Below, in pieces: positions 11,879 to 23,118 of a DNA stretch of 64,000 nucleotides (position 1 is its first letter; each line of letters starts with the position of its first letter). The position numbers and the translations under genes are program-made. The DNA is from Toxonevra muliebris (Eukaryota; Arthropoda; Insecta; Diptera; Pallopteridae), in assembly GCA_963691655.1 (NCBI GenBank), contig OY829326.1:95349235-95413234 (forward strand), given 5' to 3'. A model generated the notes under the pieces. The model made no database searches. It saw nothing but the letters and a program-made list of their open reading frames with translations, and was not told the origin of the DNA.

Positions 11879-12399
11879 CAGGGGTGACCACCAAAAATAT
11901 GTTGGGAGCCCAGCAACAACAACAACAACGAATTTAAAAACTTAAATTTAAGTTAAAAAATAAAACACTCTAACTGCAATCCCTGATTTGATGGGGCGGT
12001 GCAAAATAAAATCTAAAACCATTTTTGTGTTTGTTGTAAAGAGCCAATTGAGCTACTGGCACAACACACCAACAATACAACCAAATGCGACAAGAATATT
12101 TGTTTTTGCAAATGGAAAGCAGAAGCTATGGAGAAATAAAAACTAATATTCTTAGCGCGCGATCGCAACAACAAACATTCATAGCAATGAAATGATTTCG
12201 GCAACGAGGCACCAACAACAAATATGATCGAGGAAAAAAAACAAAAATTTATGTGCGCTCGAAACAATTGAACAATTTTTGTGTTTGCTGTAAAATATTA
12301 AAATACAACAAAAACATGTATTTTAAAAGAGCCAAAATAGCCATTACAACAAACACAATTTGAAAAAGAGCCAATTGAGCTTCCGGCTGGTCACCCCTG
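11879..12399. mobile_element. hAT-type MITE with 8-bp target duplication
   Basis: Perfect 12-bp ends CAGGGGTGACCA and TGGTCACCCCTG are flanked by AGATAGAG (11871-11878) and ATTTAGAG (12400-12407), which match at 6 of 8 bases. Subterminal AAGAGCCAATTGAGCT words recur in direct and inverted orientation (about 12040 and 12365). No coding capacity survives in 521 bp. It interrupts the 5' region of the RTE-like LINE fragment. Confidence 0.75.
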
Positions 12400-12662
12400 A
12401 TTTAGAGGCTGAGTCTATTCGTTCTTGTAAAGAATTTTTCGCTAATATAGAGATCGTAGCACAATTGGCATTTATTAAAACAAATTTGTTGATCATAGTA
12501 CCCAATATAAAAATACTAGAAACTGAAGGCTTAGAGTTAAATAATGCCGTTACGTGTGTTGCAGAAGTTCATAATGCGCTGCATAGCTTGGCCATGAAAG
12601 AATTTTTAGTGAAATTTACTAAAATTTTTCAACGTAATCCCGGTTACGAAACGCTTGCATAA
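12400..12662 (+). pseudogene. Fragment resembling a zinc-finger/hAT-like transposon protein
   Basis: An open frame runs to a TAA at 12660-12662 and ends IFQRNPGYETLA. Alternating helices followed by a terminal QRNPGY motif resemble the C-terminal part of multicopy hAT-like transposon proteins in insects, recalled from memory. The upstream part is missing, cut by the MITE at 11879-12399. Alternatively it is a chance frame. Confidence 0.35.
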
Positions 12663-13180
12663 AAATTGTGCTGTTTTGCTGCATATTCAACTCATTTTTT
12701 GTGCTGGAAAAAACTAGCCCTGCTCAACAACAACATTTTCAACATTTCAAAGAATTTGAGTTTCAAACTCGTTCGAGAAATTTTCAGAGCAAAAAAAAAA
12801 CCTAAATCAGTATCAACCAGAATATCCAAAATTTTCTTTAAATCGTCCAAATGTACCCGTCCAAATGTACCCAAATCAGGTCAGGTGATATGGTCATTCT
12901 TCAATATTTAGTCGGTAGGAATCCGACTTAACCGTAGAATAGGAGTTCTGCGGTATCTATGAAGGTTTCCACCTTCCAACGAACGAAAAAAAAACCCTTA
13001 CGTCAACAGCTACATATGTATGTATGTATATAAAAACGCATGCAAATATGTTAATGTAATTGAAAAATAAACTTTATTTTGCATCAAATTTTCAAAAAGG
13101 TACAAGAATATAATGATAATATAATAAAATAATACATATAAAATATAAAAAATTATGAATAAATGGAAAATTATTAAGTT
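12663..13180. other. Stretch without recognised gene
   Basis: No gene or bounded repeat was recognised. TATGTATGTATGTATAT simple sequence lies near 13016-13032. Confidence 0.4.
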
Positions 13181-13181
13181 T

Positions 13182-13871
13182 TCAACTATGTCTATTGCAG
13201 AATGTTTTGCACATGCTCAGTAGAGTGTCTTTTGCATAATGTGCAGGCTTTCCTTGTTGGGCGACGTTTGGCGCATTTGTAACAATTATAGTACAGTTAG
13301 GTTTCATTCTGCCCGTGCTGTAACGTTTTTTCTCGTCTCCTACTAAACCATCCATCAACCTCAAGGGACCGCCGTTTATTGCTTCAGAGGCGTTGAATGT
13401 AGTGAATTTCTGGACATCTAACACTTATTGGCCCCTACTTCTATTTTAGGTTTCGCCAGTTGTTCACCAAGTTAAATGAAGGTACACCCTACGCCGGTTT
13501 GTAAAACGTAAATAATGTACGCGGCAAAGGCAGCCACATCCACATCACAGAATATTATAAGAGAATGCCAAAGGCCATCTATTCGTTTTCCGTTTGGTTA
13601 AATATCCTGCCAGGCATTTATCCATGTTATCAACGCCACCCTTGGTTTTGTTGTAATCTAATATCATTAGTGGCTTCTTCTTTAGACCTTCTACTTCGGT
13701 TGTGTAATGCATTGCTGAAAGGACTACAACTGATTTATTTTTCTTCGGAACGTAGGAACACATGGTAATATTGTTGCTGAAACCAAATAAGGTAGATTCC
13801 ACTGCACGTCCTTTTGGAATAGCTAATTGTGGTAGCACAAATTTTCGTCTTTTATTCACTGTGCCCAACAT
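13182..13871 (-). pseudogene. piggyBac-family transposase remnant
   Basis: On the minus strand the stretch from 13871 reads as the C-terminal half of a DDE_Tnp_1_7 (piggyBac) transposase. It includes VVVLSAMHYTTEVEG, the family signature KPLMILDYNKTKGGVDNMDK with an invariant Asp, and RKTNRWPLAFSYNIL. Several frames and stops follow, then remnants of a Cys/His-rich tail (about 13300-13190). The N-terminal half and both TTAA ends were not found. The copy is inactive. Confidence 0.8.
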
Positions 13872-14009
13872 CTATAAATTGCTGTCCATCATTGTAGCAC
13901 ACACTGTACCTAAACAAAGATTAAAATACCTTATTTCTCAAATCTTTTTTCACATACTTACGATAAAAATATTTTCTAAGAATATAACAATAAAAAGTTA
14001 GGCAAAGTA

Positions 14010-14897
14010 AGTTAGATCTCAGACTCTCTTTCCGACTTCCTGACCATTGCAACGTCTTTCAGACGGAAGTAATGGCTATCTATCAAGCGTCCAAGTGGCT
14101 TATTCGCAACGATTCATTCGATAAGAATATCTGCATCTACACGGACAGCCAAGCAGCAATCAAGTCCCTTGCCGGTGTTTTTACTACATCAAAGCTTGTT
14201 CTCGACTGCCGATCTTCACTCAACATTTTGTCGAGTCACTCGCAGGCCCACCTATATTGGGTGCCTGGACATATGGATATTTCAGGTAACTGCAATGCCG
14301 ACGAGTTAGCAAAACAGGGTTCGCAGCTTACAGATATATCACCTTCCTGCACCATTGGTGTCCCTCTTACGTCTATTAAATTAGCCATTAAGCAAAACTA
14401 CCTTGAGGAAGCAAAAAGATCCAGGGTAGCGGAGCATACCTGTGGTATTACCAGGCTAACATGGACCACCATGGACAATAGACGAACTAGACAGCTACTC
14501 AACCTTAGCAGAAACTCCATCAGCATTACGACTTCGGTGCTCACGGGACACTGCATAATGGGGAGACATGCTGCACGACTAGGACTGCAGTTCAATGACT
14601 TCTGTCGGGACTGCGGCTCTGAGGAGGAGGAAGAAACAGTCCTCCATTTCATGTGCGAATGCCCATCCCTGGCCAGAAGGAGACTAAAACTCCTAAGCTC
14701 ACCTTTCTTCACTGATCTGTCCGAGCTATCATCCGTAAATATTAAGGACATAGCCAGATTCATTATGGAATCCTCATGGTTCTCCAATCCGTAAATGGGG
14801 GAGTCGCGCCGTACTGTGGTATCACAATGAGCCTAAATGTGTTTAAGTGTGCTTTCAAGCAGAAGGCTGCCACTCCAACCTAACCTAACCTAACCTA
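14010..14897 (+). mobile_element. 3' end of a Loa-clade LINE (RNase H plus CCTAA tail)
   Basis: This is a 5'-truncated non-LTR element. A coding part with an RNase H domain (to 14794) is followed by a 3' UTR of about 100 bp containing TGTGGTATCACAATG (14815-14829). The end is CCACTCCAACCTAACCTAAC and further CCTAA units. Presence of RNase H together with a short-repeat tail fits the Loa/Bilbo group. The 3' UTR is homologous to the tail of the tRNA-Glu-derived SINEs at 21.4, 27.3 and 61.3 kb. Confidence 0.75.
14020..14794 (+). pseudogene. LINE ORF2 C-terminus: RNase H and CCHC-like motif
   Basis: The frame is open from about 14020 to TAA at 14794. It contains the RNase H landmarks RLPDHCNVFQTEV (catalytic Glu), CIYTDSQAAIKSL (catalytic Asp), and VPGHMDISGNCNADELAKQG (His/Asp box). 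A cysteine/histidine cluster follows in FCRDCGSEEEEETVLHFMCE near the end, as is usual after RNase H in this group. The reverse transcriptase and endonuclease are absent, so the frame represents only the 3' fragment left by an incomplete insertion or later truncation. The fragment itself has no stop or frameshift, suggesting a fairly recent insertion. Confidence 0.8.
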
Positions 14898-14899
14898 GG

Positions 14900-15430
14900 C
14901 AGATTAAAAAGAATGTGTCAAATATTCCCATTTTTGTCCCAACGCCATGACATTTCCAATACAAAATGTAAATATGTGCATACCCGAGTATGCTGCTGTT
15001 CACATACTTATAATTTTTCTACTGTTGCCATAAAGGTTAAAAAAAAAGTAAACAAAATTAACGTTCAGCCTTAAAGTATGCTGCGCTTTTTAACAATACT
15101 AAAAATTTAAATAGTAAAAACGTTCATTAAATTCGAATTAAAAAAATTTAAGTATTTACTTTAATAAAAAGAACAAAGTAAAGTAAAATCCCAACTAAGT
15201 AAATTTTTTCTAGCAACGACTACTATGCGTAGTTCTCAAACATGGGACTTGTCAATTGGTTTTAGTTACTCTTAGACAAAACTTCACATTTGGCATATGT
15301 GAGCTACAATAGCTTTATGATGGATACGAAAGATTTCAGTGAATCTGGGTACATCAGAATATCGGCCTAGTAAAGAACAAAGTACAACAGAATCAGGTAA
15401 GCTCTTGGAAACATTTATTTTTACTAGAAA
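14900..15430. other. Stretch without recognised gene
   Basis: AT-rich with no coding frame or repeat boundary recognised. Confidence 0.4.
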
Positions 15431-16535
15431 CTAAACGATTTTTCATTAGCTATTTTTCCAGATACGAATACTAAATAACGAACTACAGAACCTTCAATTT
15501 GAACCACCTAAAACGAAGAAAAGGTCCCTAAATAAAGATGCTTGGGCGATAAATAGAAGAAAATTACTACGTTTAATATCACAGTGATAAAGAATATTGT
15601 AATATAAAGGAAGTATTGGAAATATTGGACAAAGTGCTCGAAAACTCTGACTGGATGTTCAAAAAAGTTTGTTATTAACAGAAAGCGAAAGAAAATATGC
15701 ATTAACAGCATTCTGGAATTTAAAGAATTTTAATTCTTATGCATTTGTATAAAAATGCCAGTGAACAGAAAACGCTCAGTAGATAGGTCACGCCAAGTAA
15801 AAATACTTTATTTTATTACATCCGGTAATAACACACAATCTACTAATCAAATTTGCGATGGGAGGTTATTCCGTTGCCTTCTTAAAAATGATGTTTCACA
15901 TTGCCAAGATTAGCGTGGTACAACTAGTACCTAAAATTTGATGATTCAGATGAAAGTTTTCCAGCATATCAGCATATCGGATGAAAAATCCGAATAGAAA
16001 ATATTTGAACCCTGGGCTTATTATACGTAAGATGTACGATTTGTAGAAGAATGCGAAACCCAAACAACTGAACCAAAAAAACTAAAATATTATACGAAAA
16101 TACTTAACACCAAATTTAACCTTCATTTTAAGGCACACACAAAACGTGATGAGATGCAAAGAGAAAGAAAAAAGCTTTAGCCTATTCAAAATTAACTACC
16201 TCAGCTGCAAAATATAAAAGAAATCTCTATTTATTTAATTTGTGCACTCATTATTTTAATAATAATTCAGGATACATGTGCATATGTTTGGAATGAAGTT
16301 GAAGGCGGAAGAGGTTCTCAAGACATATCGTTATGCCTTATCAAGCATTTGAAAACGAACGCAGCATCATACTCATGTATTCAGATTTTTATATTGAACA
16401 AAACTGGAAATAAAAACAATCTTTTCTTTTTTAAAACTAATACAAGATCCTGAAACTTATATTGACACGATAGACCACAAGTTCGTGGTATCTGGGCACC
16501 CTTATCTTCTCTACGATATAGAATTTGGGAAAATA

Positions 16536-17711
16536 AAGGGTTTTTTTTTAGAAGTGTGGTTTTCAATCTGGCAATACTTTTTTCGGAGTTGGTCCTTTTG
16601 ACAGCTGTCACTTGATTTATGCTCAATTTGGTGTGCCATTTCATAATGAATAGACTTACTTCTTACGTTTGCAAATCGTGCAAATTTATTACCATAATAA
16701 TGGTTCGGTTCGCGCGACGCATCGCGCGCTTCGTCCAATATTCGGTCGACGTAATCGCCCAGTAATTCGAACAACCATGGATCGGTTTCGCACTACGTTT
16801 ACTCTAGTGAATAATGCGCATCCTCAGAGACGGCGTACAGTGCGCACCGAAGACGATATTGCTGCTGTGGAGCAGAGTATCGTAGAAGACCCGAATGAGT
16901 CCATCCGCAATCACGCGCAACAATTGGAAGCTGTGCCCATCCACTTTATGGAAGATTTTGCGGAAGGATCTTGGTTTGCGGGCGTACAAAATCCAACTCG
17001 TGCAAGAATTGAAGCCGAACGACCATCGTTCGCGTCGCACGTTTGGTGAATGGGCCCAAAACGAGATGGCCACCGATCCCGGTTTTCTCAAGAAAATTTT
17101 GTTCAGCGATGAAGCTCACTTATGGTTGAATGGATACGTTAATAAGAAAAATTGTCGCATTTGGAGTGATGATAATCCACAAGCCATTGTTGAGACGCCG
17201 TTACATCCTCTAAAAGTCACTGTTTGGTGTGCTCTATGGGCAGAGGATATCATTGGTCCATATTTCTTCAATGATGAAGCCGGCCATAATGTTACAGTCA
17301 ATGGGGAACGCTATAGAGCCATGACTAATGACTTTTTCGTGCCTGAATTGGAGGGTGTTGATGTGGACGACCTTTGGTTCCAGCAAGACGGCGCTACATG
17401 CCATACAGCCAACGAAACAATGACTTTATTGAAGGAAACTTTTGGTGAGCGCATTATCTCGCGTCGTGGGCCTGTGGCGTGGCCGCGTTATTACTGACAT
17501 ACGGCCCCAATTGCTGAAAAAAGTGGTTGAAAATTGGGCCTCTCGGCTGGAATTTATTCGAGCCAGCCGCAGCGGTCACTTGCCCGAAATCATTTTTAAA
17601 ACATAATGGCAAACCCTTATCTTTATAATAAAGCTAAATTCTTGGCCATAACATTAAATTATATGCGTTTTATTTCTTCTTGAAAACCACACTTCTAAAA
17701 AAAACACCCTT
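16536..17711 (+). mobile_element. Mariner-type element, internally deleted
   Basis: TA dinucleotides (16534-16535, 17712-17713) flank inverted ends of about 35 bp that share AGAAGTGTGGTTTTCAA after an AAGGGT..TTT run. The element is 1176 bp and holds a transposase gene with one frameshift and one deletion. It lies only in copy 2 of the segmental duplication. Confidence 0.85.
16640..17606 (+). pseudogene. Mariner-type transposase lacking its third catalytic residue
   Basis: The N-terminal DNA-binding part (QIVQIYYHNNGSVRATHRAL, from about 16670) is in one frame. A shift near 16925 moves into the frame with LCPSTLWKILRKDLGL. The catalytic core follows: KILFSDEAHLWLNGYVNKKN (first Asp, about 17105) and LWFQQDGATCHTA (second Asp, about 17380). 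After ISRRGPVAWPR (about 17487) the frame jumps straight to VITDIRPQLLKKVVENW and then a normal C-terminus ending at TAA 17606. The missing piece is where this family carries its third acidic residue and the following aromatic-rich segment. The product could not be an active transposase even without the frameshift. Confidence 0.82.
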
Positions 17712-17719
17712 TAAAAGGT

Positions 17720-18060
17720 GCCAGTCGGCACCACGCACTTATAACCCAGACTAATGGATGTAAATAATATGAACTGCCAAACCCAAGGAGCCTCATTTTA
17801 TTGTTTCCCAAATGAACTAAACAAAGTTTCTACAAAATACTGCTCCTTTAGAAAATTTCATAACGAATAGAAAGAAGACACTTTGTGTTTATGGCTTTAA
17901 TTAGCTAAATATTAGGTGGCTAGCTTTGAAAGAGACCACCCTTAGTAAATGAAATTTAAAGAAACACAGACCATGGATGACCGGTGCTGAACCTTGAGCT
18001 GGAGCCCCACTCTCCCCTACTGTTCGATTTCAAATGTGAAACAATGAATAAATAAGTAAA
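17720..18060. other. Stretch without recognised gene
   Basis: Part of the extra sequence in copy 2 of the duplication; no coding or repeat structure recognised. Confidence 0.4.
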
Positions 18061-19053
18061 AATGAAATACAATAAAAAATGTTTTTATTTAGTTGTAAAT
18101 GAAATAAATTCTGTATGCATTTCGGTTGGTGCCGATATGAAAAAGTATAGTGTATATTGGATATTGTCAAAGTATCAGATATTGATACCGAGAAGTTCTT
18201 CAAATATTTTTATTTTTTCCTCATTTAATTCCAACCACTTATATTTAATGTTCAATAATTTCCATCATAATGAAGATAATGCAGTAATTCTGTTTCAGAT
18301 ATTTAAATCCGGCTATTATAATACATAATTGTAGACAAGAAACAAATCGCCGGTGTATCCAAGATGTGCTGGAAATTTAGTTAACTTTAACTAAAATTTC
18401 CTAGAATTGTTTTTTATGGACATGATCCACTATGATTTAAAATGATCCGCTATTATAAAAAAAAAGATTAACCTCGATTTATTTTATGAAAAAGGACACA
18501 CTAATAACTAAATGCACGTCATTTAGAAACTTAATAGGAAAGTTACACCTTTGCTATTTCCTGTTACAAATATACTCAGTTTAAGTGTATTCTTAAAACA
18601 TTATATTATCGTATCAAAAATTAGTAATATAACTTATATTAATTTTTAATGTCCTGGATTGCCCAGGTTATCAGAATGTTCTAGGCTTGCCAAATGTCTT
18701 CCTTTCGGGAGGTCAGCCTTCGATTGCCAGAAAATATCTTCCTCAAAGAAAGGGTTCAATATTGCAACTTATAAAATTAATAACAAAGTCAAAAACTTTT
18801 TATATATGGCAACATAAAATTTAATATTTGATTACTGGGAAAAGTTCTGGCACCATTTTTCTTTCAGTTTTGAAGCAAAAAATATAGATTAAGAACTGAA
18901 TTTCCTCCAAAAGGTGGAATAAAATGGAAGCATGAATAAAGGAGCAGAGTGGTTCAAGAATTTTAAATTTAGTACTGTTACAATGCGATTTTTATTTAAA
19001 ATTCAATATTTTATAAATTAATATTTGATTTATTAACGATTTTATTATATTTC

Positions 19054-19370
19054 TTAACCAACAAGGTCACGGTATGCATTGGGAATATAACCAGGAGGCA
19101 GTTCTGTTGGATCAGCCTCTTCATCGTTAACATCATATCCTACATATGATTCACCAGGATTGGCAACATCATGCAATTCGGAGGGAATATTAAGTGCATC
19201 CTCTTGAGCACGCAACCAAGATCTATCAGGACTAGCTAATGCAACTAAAATTAAATATTCAAAAATAAATCATTAATTGAGATCAATGCACTAAAGATAA
19301 AAGAACACTCACCACCAAAGAATGCAACAAGTGCAATTAATAAAATTCCAAAGTGAGATATTAAATTCAT
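19054..19370 (-). CDS. Small secreted acidic peptide (family member 3)
   Basis: Exon 1 (19370-19313) codes MNLISHFGILLIALVAFFG, identical to gene 2. The phase-1 intron uses donor GTGAGT and acceptor TTTTAG. Exon 2 (19244-19054) codes VALA, then SPDRSWLRAQEDALN, an acidic middle with GESYVGYDVNDEEAD, and the C-terminus ELPPGYIPNAYRDLVG before TAA. Total length is 82 residues, with about 60 in the mature part and no cysteine. AATAAA polyA signals follow on the minus strand at 19046-19041 and 19034-19029. I take this form as the less altered of the 9.6/19.1 kb pair because its stop codon is followed closely by polyA signals. Secretion is supported by the leader; function is unknown. Confidence 0.8.
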
Positions 19371-19464
19371 ATTAATTTACTACGTATTTCTGGTATATTA
19401 AAAAGATAACTCTTTGAATCGATTGTAAAATGCACAATGCCAGTGTTCTCTGAATATCTCACTA

Positions 19465-19472
19465 CTTTTATA
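19465..19472 (-). promoter_or_regulatory. TATA box of secreted peptide gene 3
   Basis: TATAAAAG lies on the minus strand 95 bp before the ATG, with TGATAAATGTTTT (19500-19512, plus reading) starting 28 bases beyond. The whole promoter is nearly identical to that of gene 2. Confidence 0.75.
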
Positions 19473-20199
19473 GCTAGAAAGTACTGAATTTACATAACTT
19501 GATAAATGTTTTTATGGTAATACGATGTAATGTCATCATGTCAATGCCAAATGGTTTTTATTAATTACATTTGAATAACTAATAAAGAAATAAACATTAA
19601 TATCACGAATTTTTAGAATTTTAATTTTATTTTTAATTTAATTTGTTTACAGTCAAAGCGGTTTCAAAAACCCCTCAGAGTTTCTGGCAAAATCGAACTT
19701 TCTCTTTATTTTTTTTTCGTAGAAAAATATTTTCTTAAATTTTAACATCTTCATACATAATATTGCCAGTATTAAAATAGTGAAAAATATTTTTTTTGGG
19801 TTTTTAATTGTTCACTCAGTAGAGCCGACTAAATAGAGCCATGTTTAAATCTGGTTGACATGATTAAAAAGATCTGGGGCCGAATCGTCTGATCCTTGAA
19901 CATAGTACTCGTCACGTAATTCGCACAAAAACACATGTAAAATACTCGCTTTTATATCACGAGTTGTACATTCACGGATTAGATGATTCGACCCCTGGTC
20001 GGCTTATTCCACACAATAGTAATTAACGTTGGAACTAGCCATATTGATCAATATATAAACATATTTTTAAACAATTAACTTTGCAAAAATTAGGTAAAAA
20101 ATTTCAAAAGTCCGGAGACATTTTTTCATTGTAAATAAAAATTCCTAGTTCAGATGATAGCGACAATTCTGATTCTTGGTTTCCAATGTTCCAATGTTG

Positions 20200-20640
20200 G
20201 TTTCCGTTGTTTCCGCTCAAACAAGAACATTACGCCAGAAATATTTCTTTTTATAATTTGTAATATAAATTTAAATTCACTTTAATACAATGAAATTAGA
20301 ACAAGAATAAAGCAAAGAAGCAAAAAATATTAAAAAGAGAAATGCCAAAATGATGCAACAAAAACCGTAACCGTAACCGTGCATGTTTGTTTACCCCGCA
20401 ATCTTCTCACACCCTCTCACCTACAAACTCGAAATGCAAGCATTAAAATACTGCATGGCCATGCAGTGTGTAATAGGAGTCTTGATAGTAAAATGAACTG
20501 GTCGGAACATCCTAGTGCACTTAAACGTTACGCGCTTGCGGTCATAAGACAAATGTGCCATCCAAAAAATTTTGTTCTATGAACGTCATACACATTGGTA
20601 TCCATTACGGAAAGTTAGACTATAGTCCAGATTGTTGAGG
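20200..20640. other. Stretch without recognised gene
   Basis: Follows the duplication breakpoint. A CCGTAACCGTAACCGT run lies near 20365-20380. No gene recognised. Confidence 0.4.
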
Positions 20641-20650
20641 TGGTAGGAAC

Positions 20651-22028
20651 AAGGGCCGTAGCCAACAAAAAATTCTGGGGGGGTTTTCATTCGAAGAAAA
20701 TATTCATAAATAATTTTTATCAAACTGATTTTTAAATATTGACAAATTAAATCAGTGATACATTTGATGGACCCTATAAAATTAAAATTTTAGGAAAAAT
20801 TTTCCGATTTTTTTTAATCTTAACCTCAAAAAAATGGCCAAAAGTGACAAAAAATTCACAGAATAATCAAATTAAATTTTTTTAAATAAATATTATTCAA
20901 TGTGCATTCTAATGCATTTTTTTTTATCGTGAGGGACATAATTTCATTAACTCATTGACTTCCCACTACTGATGATGTACCCAACTTCAAAAAAATTACC
21001 AAAAATAGTAGAGGCTCATTTTTTTCAAATGATCATCATTGGGAATTTGAGCCATTATCAATGATAAGGAACCCGGATGAGGTTGGCTTATATTCCCTAA
21101 ATTCGTGAAGTCACAGCATTGAAAGAGATCATTCTAGTTGTGGTGCTCTGAGCAATAATGCGTTAAAAAATTAATTTTAAGATGGGTTTTGCTAATAAGA
21201 TGGAGTTTTTGCGAAAGAATTTTTTACATTGAACACGAATCTGAGGTCAAAAACTTCCCATCACGTCACGTTTAAGGAAAAAAAATGCAAGCAAGTCTTA
21301 TTTTACAAGGATCCGATAATTTTTTCTATTTTTATTAATTTTTAAACTTTTCAAACTGATTCAGGACGAAACCTTAGGTTAGGTTAGGTTCGAGTGGCTG
21401 TCAAGAGACACACTTAGGCCTGAACGGCCCATTGTGATACCACATAGTTGGACCTACAGTTTAACGCCGTTTCCGAACGGCGGTGTGGCAATTTTTTATC
21501 GGCTTGATGGTTTTGCCATTACCAACCCATGTGTGTGCTTGTACACTATCTTATAATTCTCATACACTTCATATTGATAGTGAATATAAGAAAGTAATGA
21601 AAATTAACCACCAGACGAAGACGGGAATCGGACCCGAACCTCCCAGATGAAAGTCTAGTGCACTATCCACTAGGCTATCGAGGTCGTGAGGACGAAACCT
21701 TAAATCAAAAACAGTTACTGACCCAGAAAAACTATGAATGCAGGAGTGCTCAGTATCACCTTCTCTTTTTGAATCCGTAGTCAAACCTCATGTCGAAGAA
21801 AACAAATCGGATTTGATCGCATAGTGTAACTAAGATTTCAAATTTATTTTTTATATTTGACTTTTTAGAAAAGTAAAAAATAGTAAAAAATATCGTTAAA
21901 TAGATTTTATTTTGACTTTTTTTCCATCCATTGACAATTAATCGCAAAAATTAGAATAAAGTTTCCTCATTTCGGAGGGTGGGGGGGGGGGGCAAGAACC
22001 CCCAAAACCCCCCCTTAAATACGGCCTT
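20651..22028. mobile_element. Inverted-end element with 9-bp target duplication, copy 1
   Basis: The ends are AAGGGCCGTAGCC and, as reverse complement, AAGGCCGTATTTAAGGGGGG. The direct repeat GGTAGGAAC occurs at 20642-20650 and 22029-22037. The element contains a G-run (about 21979-21992), and the SINE at 21377-21688 is inserted in it. A second copy at 49633-50513 shares the subterminal block around 21780-21890. A 9-bp duplication is not the hAT (8) or piggyBac (TTAA) size and would suit a Mutator-like element, but no transposase is present to decide. Confidence 0.7.
21377..21688 (-). mobile_element. tRNA-Glu-derived SINE with LINE-like tail
   Basis: Read on the minus strand from 21688, the first 70 or so bases resemble tRNA-Glu: an A-box-like TAGCCTAGTGGATAGTG, anticodon region GACTTTCATC (TTC), and B box GGTTCGGGTCCGATTCC. 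A body of about 150 bp follows, then a tail with TGTGGTATCACAATG and CCACTCGAACCTAACCTAAC, matching the Loa-type LINE 3' end at 14815-14889. The perfect direct repeat AGGACGAAACCTTA flanks the insert (21363-21376, 21689-21702). Confidence 0.85.
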
Positions 22029-22039
22029 GGTAGGAACAA

Positions 22040-22520
22040 TAATAAATTATTCCCATTATTATCTCTCCCATTATAAAACTCCGGAAAGATAACAGTTTTG
22101 TACTTTTCCAAAATCTTAAAATCCTTCCACTTAAGCATTTCTATTATTACAAAGTTTTAAAGGTACTTCTCGACAATTGCGGTTATTAATTGAACAGAAA
22201 ATCGTCAAATTATGACTTAAGAATTAATAATCTTTACACAGCCATGGCACCACCTGTAACAGTTCCTGCAGTTTTTAACAATATGCCTGAATGTATTCGT
22301 CGTAATCCCCAAACAACATGTTTTTGTTAATAAGGTAAAATCGTTGCTTATTCAACTTAACTTCACCCAATTTGAATCACTTCTTTTATCAACAAAAAAA
22401 AACTATTTATTTTATGTCACTTTATTAAATTCAGATATCATCAATGATAAGACCACATGTATCAATTATTTTAATATTATTAAATATTCTTCATTCACCT
22501 CTAGTTCAATTGAGCTATTG
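22040..22520. other. Stretch without recognised gene
   Basis: No coding or bounded repeat recognised. Confidence 0.4.
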
Positions 22521-22524
22521 TTAA

Positions 22525-23043
22525 CCCTTAAATACCCACTGGTCACTGCAGTGACCAACCACTTCCGCGGCTGCTTGTGCCACCATTTTACGTTCGCCAT
22601 TTAAAATAAACATCTGATCTTACTGTCTAAAGTTTTCTTTATCGATACATATAAATAAGAATGGAAAAATGACAACTGTCGTACAGTTACAGTTATTTTT
22701 AGCTCGAAAAGCATGTTTTGCAAAAATTTTAAACAACTAACTGAAAAAAATGTGTTTTTATTTTCGAATTTTGTGTAATAGATATATTGCCGTGTGGACA
22801 AATTTGTGTCACACGGTATGGGATAACACCAAATAACTGTTTTTAAAAATTATTGCGAATGTATTTTAATTTATTCTCCAGATATTCGCCAAAGGTTACT
22901 ACAGAGGTCAACCATGTAAATTAAAATAACTGCACCTTAAACTAATTGATTTGAAAACACGTAGAACAAACGTTGTTCGGAATCACAAATACTACCTCTG
23001 GGTATGTTTTTAATTGAAATCGGGCGTATTGGCCGTTTAAGGG
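22525..23043. mobile_element. piggyBac-type MITE (TTAA-flanked)
   Basis: TTAA (22521-22524 and 23044-23047) flanks the inverted ends CCCTTAAATACCC and GGCCGTTTAAGGG. TTAA duplication with CCC-starting ends is characteristic of piggyBac. The 519 bp are non-coding. Confidence 0.75.
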
Positions 23044-23118
23044 TTAAACAATGTATTATTTAATATGTATGGCTTTAAATAATGTACTCTTGTAATTTGT
23101 TTAATATTAAAATATTAA

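Larger units (their letters stand above)
15434..20190. repeat. Segmental duplication, copy 2
   Basis: This is the second copy of the block at 7745-10745, in direct orientation. It contains gene 3 and its promoter. It carries extra sequence: 15605-16172, 16305-18057 (including a mariner) and 18410-19070. The match ends near 20190 within the MITE described at 10387-10820. Confidence 0.85.

Noticed and set aside
14870..14897. Telomere-like repeat (CCTAA)n
   Set aside because: Only four units, located exactly at the 3' end of a LINE, and flies lack simple telomere repeats of this kind.
16381..17301. Minus-strand frames across the mariner element
   Set aside because: They are antisense to the recognisable transposase and show no motif of their own.
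21616..21688. tRNA-Glu gene
   Set aside because: The acceptor stem does not pair, and the unit continues into a SINE body with flanking duplications, so it is a tRNA-derived SINE head. The same applies at 27526-27598, 60395-60466 and 60150-60226.
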